NCBI RefSeq assembly: GCF_901709675.1 | Contig: NC_051097.1 | Coordinates: 4,590,039 to 4,654,038 of the forward strand | Source of the DNA: Syngnathus acus | Taxonomy: Eukaryota > Chordata > Actinopteri > Syngnathiformes > Syngnathidae | Direction of reading: 5' to 3' | DNA length: 64,000 nt | Shown: positions 47,591 through 60,621 of the stretch, in pieces | How the letters are laid out: each line of letters starts with the position of its first letter | How positions within the stretch are numbered: the first letter of the stretch is position 1 | Notes under the pieces: generated by a model | Seen by the model: the letters and a program-made list of their open reading frames with translations, nothing else | The model's database searches: none | What the model was told of the DNA's origin: nothing | Position numbers and translations under genes: made by a program

Positions 47591-48536
47591 CGTGACATCT
47601 GCTTCATAGGTCTCGTTGCTGAAACCGGCGTAAGCTTCGGGAGATGAAGCCCTGACTGTCATTTGGGTGCGTAGGTAGTAGACAAGCAGGGCAATCAATG
47701 TGCCAATCAGCAGCAGCACCACAATGACTGATGCTGCAATCCCTCCTGCATTGGGCTTGGTTGAGGCTACAGATGAAATAAAATGAAGGTTTGATTTGTT
47801 ATCATTTTGGATACTTAACACAAGATATACTCTGACTTTTGTTTTAAACTAAAAATATGGGATTCTTGATATGATTCTCTTTACTTGTGGCTCCATCCGT
47901 GACTTTTTTAGCACAGTTGACACCGATGGTGTACTCAATGTCATCAAGGGCAAAAACACCAGTAGCACCTTTGATTCCCTCAATCACAATCTGGCAACAA
48001 CAGCAGAATAGATAAAAGTCAGTGTCACGGCGAGGTTGAGTAAATGTTGATTAAGTGATGTGAAAGTCTAACCTGATATTCTTCAGTGGACACGATGTCA
48101 ACCTCAAAGCGTCTCCATGGTCCCCCTAGCTCTTTCACCTCTAGCTGCTCATTGAGAAGATCTTTGGACAATGTCCACACCCTTAGCTGGCTGTCCGCTA
48201 CAACATGCAAAAAAAACCCACAGGCTGTTATAAAGCAAAGCAGTTTTTCACAGAACATTTCAAATCAGGTTTAAAACAAAACTGTTGTGAACTATCTTTA
48301 AAACCTGATTCTTACATGAATATGGTTTGTAGGCCCAGAATTTCAAGCAAGTGCCTTTTGTCCGAGGTAGATGAGGGCTCAGCAGATGAGCCTTCTGGTT
48401 GGCTGCTGTCCGGTTGCTACTTGGAATGAACAGGAAGTGACCTGGAAAAAGGAGATGGGAAGATGGTCATTGTGAAATGGACACACCCTGTCCCTTGACA
48501 TATTCTTCTGTTTGGGATTTTCAAGGGAAAAAAAAC

Positions 48537-48568
<32 letters not shown>

Positions 48569-51500
48569 CTGATTGATTGATTTGGTTCTGCGGTTGACCT
48601 TTCTCCGTTCCAAGTGTGTGGTCTTCCAAGGGGGTAAAGTAGTGGTTCTCTTTTTCGTGACTCGTCAACTCCCAATCCAGTTGGTCCCGCTTGATGTTTT
48701 GAGTGTTACTCCAGGTACACATTCCTTTCTCGAGACTGCACTTTGAACCTAAGACAATGTCCAACATCAGCATGAAAAACAGACTGCGTAGGTAAATCTG
48801 ATATATTTTTTTATGATATTAAACGTGGACTAAAATAGAATAACTTGGGGTATGTCGTTGAATCACCATACCTTGATTTTCACATGGATGTGCAGAAAGG
48901 AAAACATCATCAATTGCAATATGAGTGTCTTTTCCTCCTCTTCCTGTGACTTCAAACTGCAACTAAAGAACAAAAATTCAACTATCAATAAGACATTTTG
49001 ATCCCTTTTAGGATATCTCCTCGACTTTATTTGTCTGATATTTACAGTGAAAGTTGATGATTTTAATACCTGCCAGTCCAGAAGGTTGCTGGAGATATTG
49101 GCATTACCATGGAGCCAGACATCTCCCTGGTTCAGACTGCTCATAAAGATCTTGACCCTCTCACCTTTCACTGGCTTCATATACACTGACAGAGAGCCTG
49201 CAAATAATTCACACTTATGTTATAGTGTGTGTGACTTCTTGTTGTTTGGGGGACTCACCTGGATTCTCGCTTCCCATGTGATACCAGAAATTTACACACT
49301 CAGTACGAGTTGTTCCCTGGCGAACAGGCGATGTGAGAGTTGTGATTGCGCCAGTGGGAAGGACACTTCTTCCAGTTTTAACCATCATGTAGAAACCTAC
49401 AGTGCACACAGAACAGGAAAAATGGATGGAAAATGTAGAATTGTTAATTATGAGTCCTTCTTTAGGTGTCAGTTTTTCCATTGACTGCACTCGACCTTAT
49501 GTAGTGTTGCTGATTTCAAAAATTTTTTTACTCCTGTGAGTAGCTAAGTGGAGCAACCAAACAGATGTAAAAATGTATGGTTCAGATTACTCCAAAATAC
49601 AACCTGAATAAACACATTGACTGTTTAAATAATTTTCTGATAATGTCAATCAAAAGTATTTTTGAGTAATTATTATTTGTGTACCGTATTTTCCGGACTA
49701 TAAGGCGCACCTAAAAACCTCAGATTTTCTCAAATGCCGACAGTGCGCCTTATAGTCAGGTACGCCTTATATATGGACCAAATTCTGGCCCACGGGCCAC
49801 ATTTGGCCCGTCTAAATTTAAACTGGCCCGAAGCATTGTGTCATAAAATCAATCATAAGTGGCCCGCTGAAGACTATGAACCATGAATCAAAAAGACTAT
49901 GGATCATTATTTTGTGATTATAAAGTAATTTGTTGCGTCTGAAGTTGAAATAAAAAAGATAAAATGGAGAATGATTTGATTTGGATGAAAAATCTGACAT
50001 GATGTAACCTGGCCTGTTTACTGCAGTCACAAACACCAATATCACTCTTCTTATTCATACAACAATAACAACAATAAAACAAACTTAATACATCTAATAA
50101 AAAGTTCATTCAACTTTCATAAAATTGTTAATTTGTTATTATTTTAATCTTTAACTTTTAAAGTTTACTGATCTATCTGACTGTTTTGTTTTGTACTTAT
50201 TAAAGCAAGCTTTACATGTTTATTTTGTGTGTTGTGTGATATTAACATTATTGATATATTGTTATTGTTTTCACTCTTTCAAGTTATTATATTGTGATTG
50301 CATTAATGGTGCGCCTTATAGTCCGGTGCGCCTTATATATGGACAAAGTTTTAAAATGGGCCATTTATTGAAGGTGCGCCTTATAGTCCTGTGTGCCTTA
50401 TAGTCCGGAAAATACGGTATATTTGACTAATGTTGTGGCAGTTCATGTACAGTACTAGACAAAAAGGTACTTTTCATTACCCAGTTCTGTCTCCAGAGTG
50501 TGATCGCTTTTGGGTTCCGTCGCTTTTGCAGTCAGTCCGTTTCTATGGACCCAATAAACCCGACCAGAACTGATGTAGCCACACTGCTGAGCCTCAAAAG
50601 AACACAACCTTGGGACAGAACAGGGACGGGCCACCAACGTCACATCATCAATGGCCACCTGGCCATCAAAACCGGAGCGTACAGCTTCAAACATCAGCTG
50701 TGGGTGGAGTAAATATTGGTCAAAGTGAGATACTAAATGCAAAAGTGATTAGTAGGGAGGACGTTGCGGTATACCTGATATGTTGTGAACTGATGAGGCA
50801 CTGGGCATTGTGCTTCATGCCACATGTTGCCGTGAGCTCCATTGCGGGTCCACAGCAACTTCTCATAACCATCCTCATCAAATAACTTCACATTGAGAGC
50901 CCCTAAGAGAAGATAATGATATTCAGATATGATACAACCGTGTAGATGAGCTATCCTGGCTGAGTACCTCACCATTGTTTGGCCCATAGATTTTGTAGAA
51001 GAAGGTCAGGCAGAGGCCGGTATGACCAGGTAATAATGGCAATGACAGTAAGCGTCCAAAAACACCATGCAGTGAGGAACTCCACATGTCCACCACAAGA
51101 CTTTTACCTATGACAAGAGTGAAAAGAATTCCAGTGATGTAACATATTAGATGTTGCCAATGATGATTAGTGCAACGATTTGGCTTCATTCTACAAACAT
51201 TACATACATATACCGTATTTTCCGGACTATAAGGCGCACGGGACTATAAGGCGCACCTTCAATGAATGGCCCATTTTAAAATTTTGTCCTTATATAAGGC
51301 GCACCGGACCATAAGGCGCACCATTAATGCATCATGTCAGATTTTTCAACCAAATCAAATCATTCTCCATTTTATCTTTTTTATTTCAACTTCAGACGCA
51401 ACAAGTTACTTTATAATCACAAAATAATGATCCATAGTCTTTTTGATTCATGATTCATAGTCTTCAGCGGGCCACTTATGATTGATTTCATGACACAATG

Positions 51501-54500
51501 CTTCGGGCCAGTTTAAATTTAGGAATTTGGTCCATATATAAGGCGCACCGGACTATAAGGCGCACTGTCGGCTTTTGAGAAAATTTTAGGTTTTTAGGTG
51601 CGCCTTATAGTCCGGAAAATACGGTAAATAGAATTGTATGAATGTGCACTCAGGAAGTGAGACCCTCTAAAATACTATATAGTCATCAAGCACAGTTATA
51701 TGAGCGTACCCAACCCGATGGTGTGGTCCATCCCATCGAACAGTGACCAGTCAAAGTTGTCACTTTTATCCTGATGCCAGCCACATAACCCTTCTTCAAA
51801 GTTACATGACATTGCTTCTCAATAACCATGCAAAACAAAGCAGAGTATTGCAGCAAAGTGTTACGGATCATTCCGTTTGGATCTTGATAAAATAATGATA
51901 AAAGTTACCCGTTGAAGAAGATGGATAATAGTCAGCATGGCAACCAGTGAAGTGAACGTTTTTTACTTTAATCTTGGTGGAAGGGGACAGTTTTAGCACA
52001 CGAGATTCAAATGCCAACTGATGGAGAAAACGAAAAGATGAGCCAAGATGGAAAATCTTTTAAATGATTCAGGGTTTGGCCATAATTTGACTGTTTTTTT
52101 CATCTGCTGCACCTGAAAACGATGTTTCCTGGCTCCGATGGCCACTCGTGCAGGTTGCCACTCTGTCTCCCCTATTCCTGTCTTTCCACTGAACTCCCAC
52201 AATTCAGCCTGCACACCCAACATGCTGTCTATCACTCTGACCGATAGGTCACCTGGGGACAAGAAATAAAATGGTCAAATCATTGTTGTATATATCCTGG
52301 GAGAAAATATGAAGAAATGTAGCTGATAAGTGTACCAATATGATCTGAATCTCCAGTGAGTGAATAATCAAATTGTAAAGTGCAAGCAGGGCCGGAGGGG
52401 CCCAGGAGCGGGGTCCGTGTCTGCGCCTTAGTCAATTGCTGACCTGGGGCCTCGTCCACATAAAGGTACTCCTCTGTCAAAAATAAGCATGTATTTATAG
52501 TGTGGCTATCTCCCATAAAAAAAATGTATAAACCAATGATCAGTGTCAATCTGTACCTTTTTCTGAAGAATGTTGGTGAAGTACCCAACCCTGACTCCCA
52601 ATGCTTGTGTCTGTCCAGCCTGAGCTGCCTTTACTGTACGAGAAGTCTCCTGTGACTCAGACAAGACAATAATATTAGAATAATAATTGTATGGATCAGA
52701 AGTCAAATCAAAGTTTTCCATTTTGTTAGTTAGTACGTATAAAGCAGAACCACCAATTCACTATGAAAATCAGTGGCGAAGGTCATCTCTCCTGAAAAAT
52801 GCTTGGACCTCCCAGGACAGGCCACTTTTGGATATTTTCCCAGAAATTCTCTTTTTACATTTCCACCCTTCTCCCATAGGGAACAGATGTAGAATCTTTA
52901 ACAGCAATTTTTTTTTTTTTTTTTAATGTTTGGGGTTTGTAAAAAGACATCCTTGCCTCCCCACCAAGAAAAGAAAATCCTCCACCAATGCTTAGGGGAA
53001 TCAAACCTGGAGCATTTTGGACAATTTTTAATCTTCAATTGATCTGACATGTTTGTATTAAAATCTTAAAAATGTGTGCCAAGGATGTTAACCACTAGGC
53101 TATATACTGTGGTGCCCGATCTTCATTATTTTCAAAGAGAAAAACATAATTTGTGTGAGTGTCTTTGCGTGGGACCAGACACAAGTGATGAGTAAACGTC
53201 AAGGTACGTATACTTATGGAAGTTGCAGGTAGAAAAAGAACTATGATCCCAAGGGTGTGGACTGAATTATCTACATACCATGCTAACACACTAAGATGAC
53301 TCATTACTGTTTCTGGTTGAGCAAAACGGTTTGACCGGCTGAACCATGTAAGCAAACAGGTTTAACGCACTCACCACATACGGCTTCATCCTCTCCTCCC
53401 TGGCAGTCGGTTTCAAAATTACACAACTTTTCAGGCACCGTGCAAGGGTTTTCGGGAGATTTAGGGAATTTATCTAGCCAGATACTTTCTGGAAAAAAAA
53501 GTGTGTCACTGCAACTACTTCAAATAACGAGGAAACTCTTTTTTTTTTAGACTATTTGATTGTGTCGAACCGTAGAATTTGTCCTCATTACCATTTGACC
53601 TGCGGCATTCAGGAGACAATACAATGTTGTCGATAGCGACACCTCCATAGGCGAGTTCCCTGACTGCTGCCATGAAAAGAATCTGTCAAATAATTGAGGA
53701 AACATAAAAAAACACTATTATTTCAAGGATAAATACAAGACCGGTTGTCTGCGCATACTAAATGTTTGGCCTTGCATTGAAAATGATTTGTCTAAAAATA
53801 AAAAATACAACTGTGTGTTTTGTGTGTGTGGATTTAGGAGAAACACTCACTTGAAAAGTTGAGTTGTTGACAATTTCCACTTCAGCTTTTACCCAAACAT
53901 CACCCAGAGCTCCACCTCGTTTCCACACTGGTGAGATTCTCTTATCAGCAACCAGTACCGTCAGCCCACCGGACCTCGGCCCAAACTGGTGCGTGTACAT
54001 GACCATCTAAAGCAGGAAGTTGACGGACATGGCTCAAATGACATGAATGTAAAAAAAAATAAAAATAAATCCAACGAAGCAAACATGTCGGCTTGCCTTG
54101 CAAGGATGAGTACTATTAGTGGGTTCAAGGCGAGGACTTTGGAAACCAGCCCAATCTTTTCCAAGCCCTTCATCGGGAACCGTGACATACAAGAAGTGAC
54201 CTGCAATGTTCGTTAACTTTAGTGTAAGTAGAGTAGACTAAAGATAGCGTAAAATAAATAATGGCGCAGAAACATGGTTGAATAATGAATTAGAATTGGT
54301 AGTACCCGATGCGCTGTTGCTGGAATGATCCCGTCCTGGTCCTTTCAGAGGATCTGTGTTGGATACGTTTTTCTGATTGGTCCTTATCCATTTTAAATTG
54401 GACAATGACCTGAGGTCCCAATCACACAAATCTTTCTCAAAGTCACAGCGCCGATATCCCTCTGCACACAAATACGCACAAAGTTACACAGTGCTATTTT

Positions 54501-57299
54501 AACTGTTGTGTTGATTGACAATACCGGCGATATTCACACAATTTCATATGTTGTAGTTTGCAGTGGTGTAGAACAATAACACGAGCTTTGTTAAGGTCAC
54601 AGGGAAACTGGAGTTCATCATAGCTGACTAGATACTAGGACTGCTCGATTATGAAAAAAAAATGATCCCGATTATTTTGGCATTAATTAAAATCACTATT
54701 ATTCAAATGATCATTTTTTTCCTGTAAAACCAAGAATGTGTTTAAACAATAAAAAATATTACAACAAATATATTTCTTTGAAAAAACAATGTAAGTACAA
54801 AACCTATAAAATTGTTTGTTTTAAAATTTCCAAAAAAGTGCAAATGTATAAATAAAAGTGCAACTTCCTTGTATTTAAAAAACAAATAGCTTTTAATCAT
54901 AGAGTGTGACAATCGTAATTGTATTTGAATTTCCATTAACTGCACAACCCACATGACAGTGCAGTTAACTATAAATCATACAAATCAATGTAACGTTGAT
55001 TTATTTATTAGTTTATTAGCACTGAGTAACATGGTTTCACCCGATAAATACAGCGACCTCAGTTATTATGGAGAAATCTCAGGTTGTGTTCCACCACCTG
55101 ACAAACTGCGACTCAACTGAAAGATCCAGAAAGACTGACTGAATCTTTATACCAACACAGCTGCTTAATGCCATTTCTTTGTTTGTGATTACTCACCACA
55201 GTTCTCCTCATCGGTCCTGTCGCCACAATCATCAGTGCCGTCGCATACCTGACGTTGGGTGACGCAGCCCCCACGTTTGCACGCCAGCATTTCGGCCGGA
55301 CACTCTTTGCCAGGTAGTGGCACTGGAGAAGTAAGGAGTGGTAACAACTCAATTTACAAAGCATTTTATTCCTATTCCTAATTTACTGTTCTGTATCGTA
55401 GATATTTTCAGCGTGGTGGGGAAATGTTCGAATTTTTGTGGGGTGGTGTTTTGAAATTGAGAAATTTGGGTGCTCACAGGGCAAAGCACAGTCCAGGAAC
55501 TCAAGTTGATCCACAGCAACATCTCCTTTCCGCCCCTGCAAGCGGTTTGAGTTAAGATGGATCTGAAAAGGTGCGGCGATGCGGCCCAGAAAGATAGTGG
55601 CCTCCCTCCATCCTCGGACGCTGGTGGCTTCAGGCCGCCACACTATGGCTTTTTCGAAGTCATTGTGGAGGACAGATGCAAATAGCGGAGAGGAGCCAAG
55701 ACCCGTTTCACCTACGAGGACATCACATTCATATCTGAGCTCCGGTCCGTGTTGTCATATTACACATCATAATGCGCTGCAATTAAAAAAAAAAACATTT
55801 TGTACCTGAATCCCACAGGAAATATCTGAGACGAAGGCGACATGTTGGTGAGGACTCTTGCATCTTTGGTGAAACAAGGACTGCAGTTTTGACACTAGAG
55901 GACTTGACCTCTGTTACACCCATAAACCAGCCTGTGGGCAACGTATTACACATACATTTTATTGCCGGATTCCGCCACTTCATCTTTTTTCCCCAACTTC
56001 TTTTGCGACAAAGTGGAATATTACATTCATTTGTTTTTAAGTCATACCTGAAGCAGTCCCAGTGGTGAAATCAGAGGATGGTCCGCTATCTGGGAGTGTG
56101 TCACCTCTTTGACGCTGTTCCCACCTGTATGCTGCATTCAAGGACTGGTCCTTCCATCCACATATTCCTGTGTCCTCAAAATCACATTGAAATCCCTTCC
56201 CGCTGTAGCCTTGAAAGGAAATTAAGAGTTTAAATTTGCCTTGCAATTCTGGGTTTGAATACTGTGGCTATAAAAATTCTACACACCCTAGTTTAGATAC
56301 CAAAGACCAAGATAAATAATTGCCATCTCAATCCTGACTTTATTGGGAATGAATGATTAGATAGATGTTAAATGTCGAGAACCATACCACAGTCTTGTTC
56401 GTCATCGCAATCCAAACAGTCACACACAAAGTCGCATTTCCTCTCAGGGCTGAGACAAGGTTGAGAAGTAGCTGCGTGAAAGGAAGAGAACAATGTTCAT
56501 TCAAGTTTGAATGGTTCCGTTTTAGCTCAAGGGGAACATCTAAAAACAGCTATTTCGCATTGATTCTATTTTTTGAAAATCAACATTGCATTTGAATTTT
56601 GCATCATGCATGTCCAGGTTTTGATCTCTTATCATGACTGTCAGAGTTTATGGCACAATTCAAGGCTCAGAGGCCAGAAGGAAAGTTAGCGAGTTGATGC
56701 TGGGAGAATGCCACCTGTCAATCCAAAGGTCTCTCAATCAGATGTGTTGAAGACCACATTGGACAAATATACCGCGTGTATCTATTGTCAGCACATTCTC
56801 TTGGGGTGATGAGGCTCATACTTATTGGCTGCAATATAATTTGCATGTCTATGGTTGTTTGTTCCTCAATCTAATAAAAATAAAGTTACTCTAGTTTTGA
56901 CACAGATGTGCCATTTTAAAATAACTATAATTGTGGTAGTCACAGAGATTACATCATGACGAGAAGTGTTTCTACTATTGATAACAGCTCAAGGCGTATT
57001 GTGTGGCTATAACTGACCAATATTTGAATATTCTAATTTAGAATAACTACACACGCAAAAAGAATTGTACAAATATTGACTTTGTCCTGTTTCGGATGTC
57101 AATTAGCCCCAAGATAAACACTTTGAATGAAAATGAATGATTTCACTTTGGCAAATTCAACATCATCTTTCATCAGAGCAAATAAAACACACTTTATGAA
57201 GCACGGTGAAAAATGCTATTACTTACCCAAGTGCAGAATCAAAGCCAAGATAATGGCGGAGATCCTGATTTGGTGAATAAAGCTCCTTTTCCACCACAT
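47591..57299 (-). CDS. mamdc4: Apical endosomal glycoprotein (MAM and LDLa domains)
   Basis: MAMDC4 (endotubin) is a type I membrane glycoprotein of apical endosomes in absorptive epithelium such as suckling gut and kidney. Exon 1 (57227-57299) encodes a signal peptide (MWWKRSFIHQIRISAIILAL). LDL-receptor class A repeats are read at about 56388-56470 (CDFVCDCLDCDDEQDC), 55197-55323 (CVTQRQVCDGTDDCGDRTDE) and 53378-53488. MAM domains start near 56160 (CDFEDTGICGW), 54440 (CDFEKDLCDW), 52640, 51790 (CNFEEGLCGW), 50590 (CSFEAQQCGY) and 48730 (CSLEKGMCTW). The membrane segment is in exon 47591-47766 (GGIAASVIVVLLLIGTLIAL), followed by a cytoplasmic tail (FSNETYEADVT) that splices on at a GTATGT donor. 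About 27 exons were seen; the very last one was not found. No disabling change was seen. The head-to-tail neighbour phpt1 agrees with human 9q34.3. Confidence 0.88.
48537..48582. repeat. (TTGA)n microsatellite in mamdc4 intron
   Basis: About ten units of the tetranucleotide TTGA/GATT with one interruption. Confidence 0.9.
49682..50419 (+). mobile_element. CCGTATTTTCCGG-type palindromic element, copy 1
   Basis: The ends are TACCGTATTTTCCGGACTAT and its complement. Inside are several copies of CTATAAGGCGCAC in both directions. The 738-base element sits in a mamdc4 intron. It includes a GGCCCG-rich stretch (49785-49870) and carries no gene. Confidence 0.85.
51211..51626 (-). mobile_element. CCGTATTTTCCGG-type palindromic element, copy 2 (inverted)
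   Basis: This is a 416-base copy of the same family in reverse orientation, in the next-but-one mamdc4 intron. Shared inner sequence (ATTCTCCATTTTATC, GCGGGCCACTTATGATTGAT) shows that it derives from the same long form, with an internal deletion of about 300 bases. Confidence 0.85.
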
Positions 57300-58517
57300 C
57301 TTGGCAGCTCAAGGAACAATCTGACAATCCTGAACCTGACTTTTACCTCCTTAATTTATTGCCTTTCTTCCGGAAAGATAACAACTGGACTTTAAGCTCT
57401 TCCAGCATGCATCTTACTTATAAACATCACCAGTGTATTAAGGCACCGTGGCAAATGAATGTGCAGAGATTTCACATAGAGCATGTACACATGTAGAAAA
57501 TGTACCAGTATCTTTTTAATGATAAAAAAAAGAATTACGTAAATATGCAATTTTAGAGTTTGTCTTATACAAACTTTCCATGATGAAAAAAAAATGTTAT
57601 CCAAGATTATTAAAAAATACCCAAATTAATATTATCCACACCCATGATTAACTATTTGAGTCTGTCTCTCAGATCAATGAAATGGTGATTACGCAAGAGA
57701 ATTTGGGCCAGTGAAGAACAAAAAGAATTCTGGATTCTGACTTTTTTTTCAGAAATCTGACTTTAGTCTCAGAATTCTGACTTTCAGCTCAGATTCTTGG
57801 ATAAAATGCAAATATCAAAAATAATCCAGGTCAACATAAAATGGTATTGTTGATTCTATCTATTCATTAAGGGAAATAAATAAAGTGTGTGTAATGTATA
57901 TATATTGCATTAAAGATGAAAAAACTTAAATGACTTGTTAGAAATCCATGGTGATTTCAAATCACAAACACTGTCATTGTCCAGTACTTCTGCTCCTAAC
58001 TGCAGATTAAATCAAAAGGAAACACCAATTTTGCATTGTGTGTGCATTTATTTGAGATGAACTCAACCAAATTAGGGATATTGCTGTACATATAAGCACC
58101 ATACAATAATGTACAAAAAAAATAAATGTATCAAGATTTGTACTTTAAAGCTCAATGAGAATGAAAGTTGTCAAGGTGGTATGGATATAATATGTTTCAT
58201 ATATTTACAGATAAGTCATCACTGAATCTATAAAAACTGACAAAGGCAATAAAATCAATTCTGAAAACTTTCACGAGTGGTATATTATGAAATAATCCCT
58301 TGCCTATTTTGATTTTTCAATGTCCTACCAAGAAAAGTCACCACTGTGGGAAAAAAAATACATGAGAAGTTGAGAATTGGAATATTTAGTGATAAATAAG
58401 TCCTAATAGTGTCGGGATGTATTTGTGGCATCGAAAAATTCATGATGAAAATAATCTATAATGTTAAAGTCTAGCTCAGCGGAGGAGCGGCCATCATATT
58501 TTTTGTTACAGTTCATT
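57300..58517. other. Spacer between mamdc4 and phpt1
   Basis: Contains the mamdc4 promoter region and a small minisatellite at 57724-57800. No coding sequence. Confidence 0.4.
57724..57800. repeat. Minisatellite of about 22-base units
   Basis: Three to four imperfect units built on GATTCTGACTTT and CTCAG. Confidence 0.75.
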
Positions 58518-59495
58518 TCAATATCCTTCGTTATCCCAGGTCACCTCATAGTCCGGGTACTGAACCTTCAGTTTCTCAGTGGTTATGACGTGGTTCGCTC
58601 TTCCGAACCCCTGTATGAAAAAATACCACAGAAATAGTCACTTACACTTGGTAACTTAACTGTTATTTGAATATTTGAAGGGGAGCGTGACTGCACCGAA
58701 CTAGACACTCACAATCGAGTAGCCATATACATGTATCTTCTTAGCCTGGGCATCATGTCTGATCCTTCCCCCTCCGACACACTCACAGTCCAGGAGTCCA
58801 TCCTTTTCCAATTCCTCCGAGACCTTATCATAGATATCCGCTGACATGCAAAGAGGAATTATTTCATATGAATATTGTGCACTACAAAAAGATTACATTC
58901 TGGATGTCACACTTAATGTTGACAGTCTCCAAATCACAGCTGCAAAAAACAGACGATGCTATTTCATATTTCATATCACATGCCTTTGGATGAATGCCAT
59001 GCATTTCTGTGCAGTTTAACCACTACTGATTTTGATCTCTGTCGCATTGCTTATTGTGCAAAAAAAAAAAAGCTGATATTTGACAATGGCACACACCCGG
59101 TACAGTATGCTCCGTTTGTTTTGTTAGGCTGCCATCTCGTGGCTATTTTCTGCATAGCATCCGGATCTGAAATGAGCGAATCTTTTTTCACTTTATTAAC
59201 ATTATGCGGCCCAACTAAATATTGCAACAGCGTCTCGTTAACATCAGTACACGATGACAGAAATAGCCATAGAGATTTTTATTTTATGATTATACTATTT
59301 TGTAACATATCAGCAGCACTTACCGTGGTACTCAGCCCAGCCGTATCCACGGACTATATCAACTTCCGTGTCGTCATCTTTTTCTTTGCTGTGAACTCTG
59401 ATGAGGACGTATTTAAACACTCCCGAGGGATCGATGTCTGCCTGCGGGATGTTTACCATGCGGGCAGCAGCTTTCGTTTGTGTGCACATATTCAC
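58518..59495 (-). CDS. phpt1: 14 kDa phosphohistidine phosphatase
   Basis: PHPT1 removes phosphate from phosphohistidine on proteins such as ATP-citrate lyase, KCa3.1 and TRPV5 in the cytosol. Three exons: 59324-59495 (or from 59459), 58713-58840 and 58518-58610. The catalytic histidine is in WAEYHADIYDKV, which forms across the exon 1/2 join, and the phosphate-binding region [12 protein letters not shown] is intact. The [18 protein letters not shown] and [12 protein letters not shown]-stop motifs match the family. Two ATGs are possible: [13 protein letters not shown] at 59495, or the second Met at 59459 ([13 protein letters not shown]), which gives a length close to the human 125 residues and is preferred. 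Confidence 0.93.
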
Positions 59496-60621
59496 ACAAC
59501 CTGACAGTCACACGCGAAAAATAAGATGGGAAACTAAGGGTTCCTGTTTTAAGTGCAAAATCCGCTTCGGCTCGTTAAATGCACCATGTAAACACGGGAA
59601 TAAAACTCAAAATTCATACCACCACAAACAACGGTGCTTCGTACTCAGCTCACTTCCGATATCGTCAAACTACTTCCTTTTATTGTTTTTCAAAACAATT
59701 TATCCGTCTGATTGAGGTACTATGGGCTATTCGGATGTTTTGACAAAAAATATATATATATTTTTAAACACATTCTGTTACATTAATAATAGAGTAATTT
59801 ACTTTAAATATGCGAATAAAATAATTACATTCCCAAGTCATAACTTTTATTGAGAAAAGAACGGAGCCGGAACCACTACGTCCCTTCAAACGCAACATCA
59901 GTAATATTTTTTTTAAATATGATATGATAATATAGTATAAAACAAAAATAAAAGTCAGTTATCAAATAAAGTGTTGATTTAAACTAAAATATCAGCTGAT
60001 ACTTAGAACCCACTACTGATCCATTCACAGAAGAGTGCTTTCTTTATTTGTATTCAAATGAATGAAAAAGATTAGAGACATTTCTATTGAACCATAAACT
60101 TTAAAATGTCCTTTACTTAAACACATGGTCGTCTTTAGGTGACATACCAAAAAGTAGATACAGCCTGCAGAAAATATAGACAAACAGAATAATTGCAGTT
60201 TACCTGAAAGTTTCTTTCCTTATGGTCAAACACAAATAGCAACCATAACATCTCCATAATTTTAAAATTTCTGAAAAAACATGTGTCAGCGTGGTTTTAC
60301 AGTAAAACTCTAGAAATAAATTTTTTATGGACTCCAGAAATTAAATAATTTATTTACAGTACATAGTCTACTTTGTGTGCGGTCCATTAGAGACATCATG
60401 TGTACAGTATGTGTGAAATTACAGTAACAGGTCTGCAGTGTGGGACTTTAGAAGTCACTTTGCAAGCAAGATTGAGGTCCTATAAAATCATGAGTTCAAA
60501 AATATTTTGAAACTTCACATTCATATTTAAATACAGAGTAATATACAGAGCCCAAATCAAACTGTATAAACTGTAGCGCAGTTTTTTTTTTTTTCCGACT
60601 GCAGTGTGTGCCATTGCATGT
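59496..60621. other. Spacer between phpt1 and entpd2
   Basis: AT-rich, probably holding the phpt1 promoter and the entpd2 3' UTR. No exon recognised. Confidence 0.4.

Noticed and set aside
58956-59504. 182-codon plus-strand open frame
   Set aside because: It lies antisense to phpt1 exon 1 and its intron. The phpt1 reading is clearly homologous and the plus-strand product has no recognisable domain.
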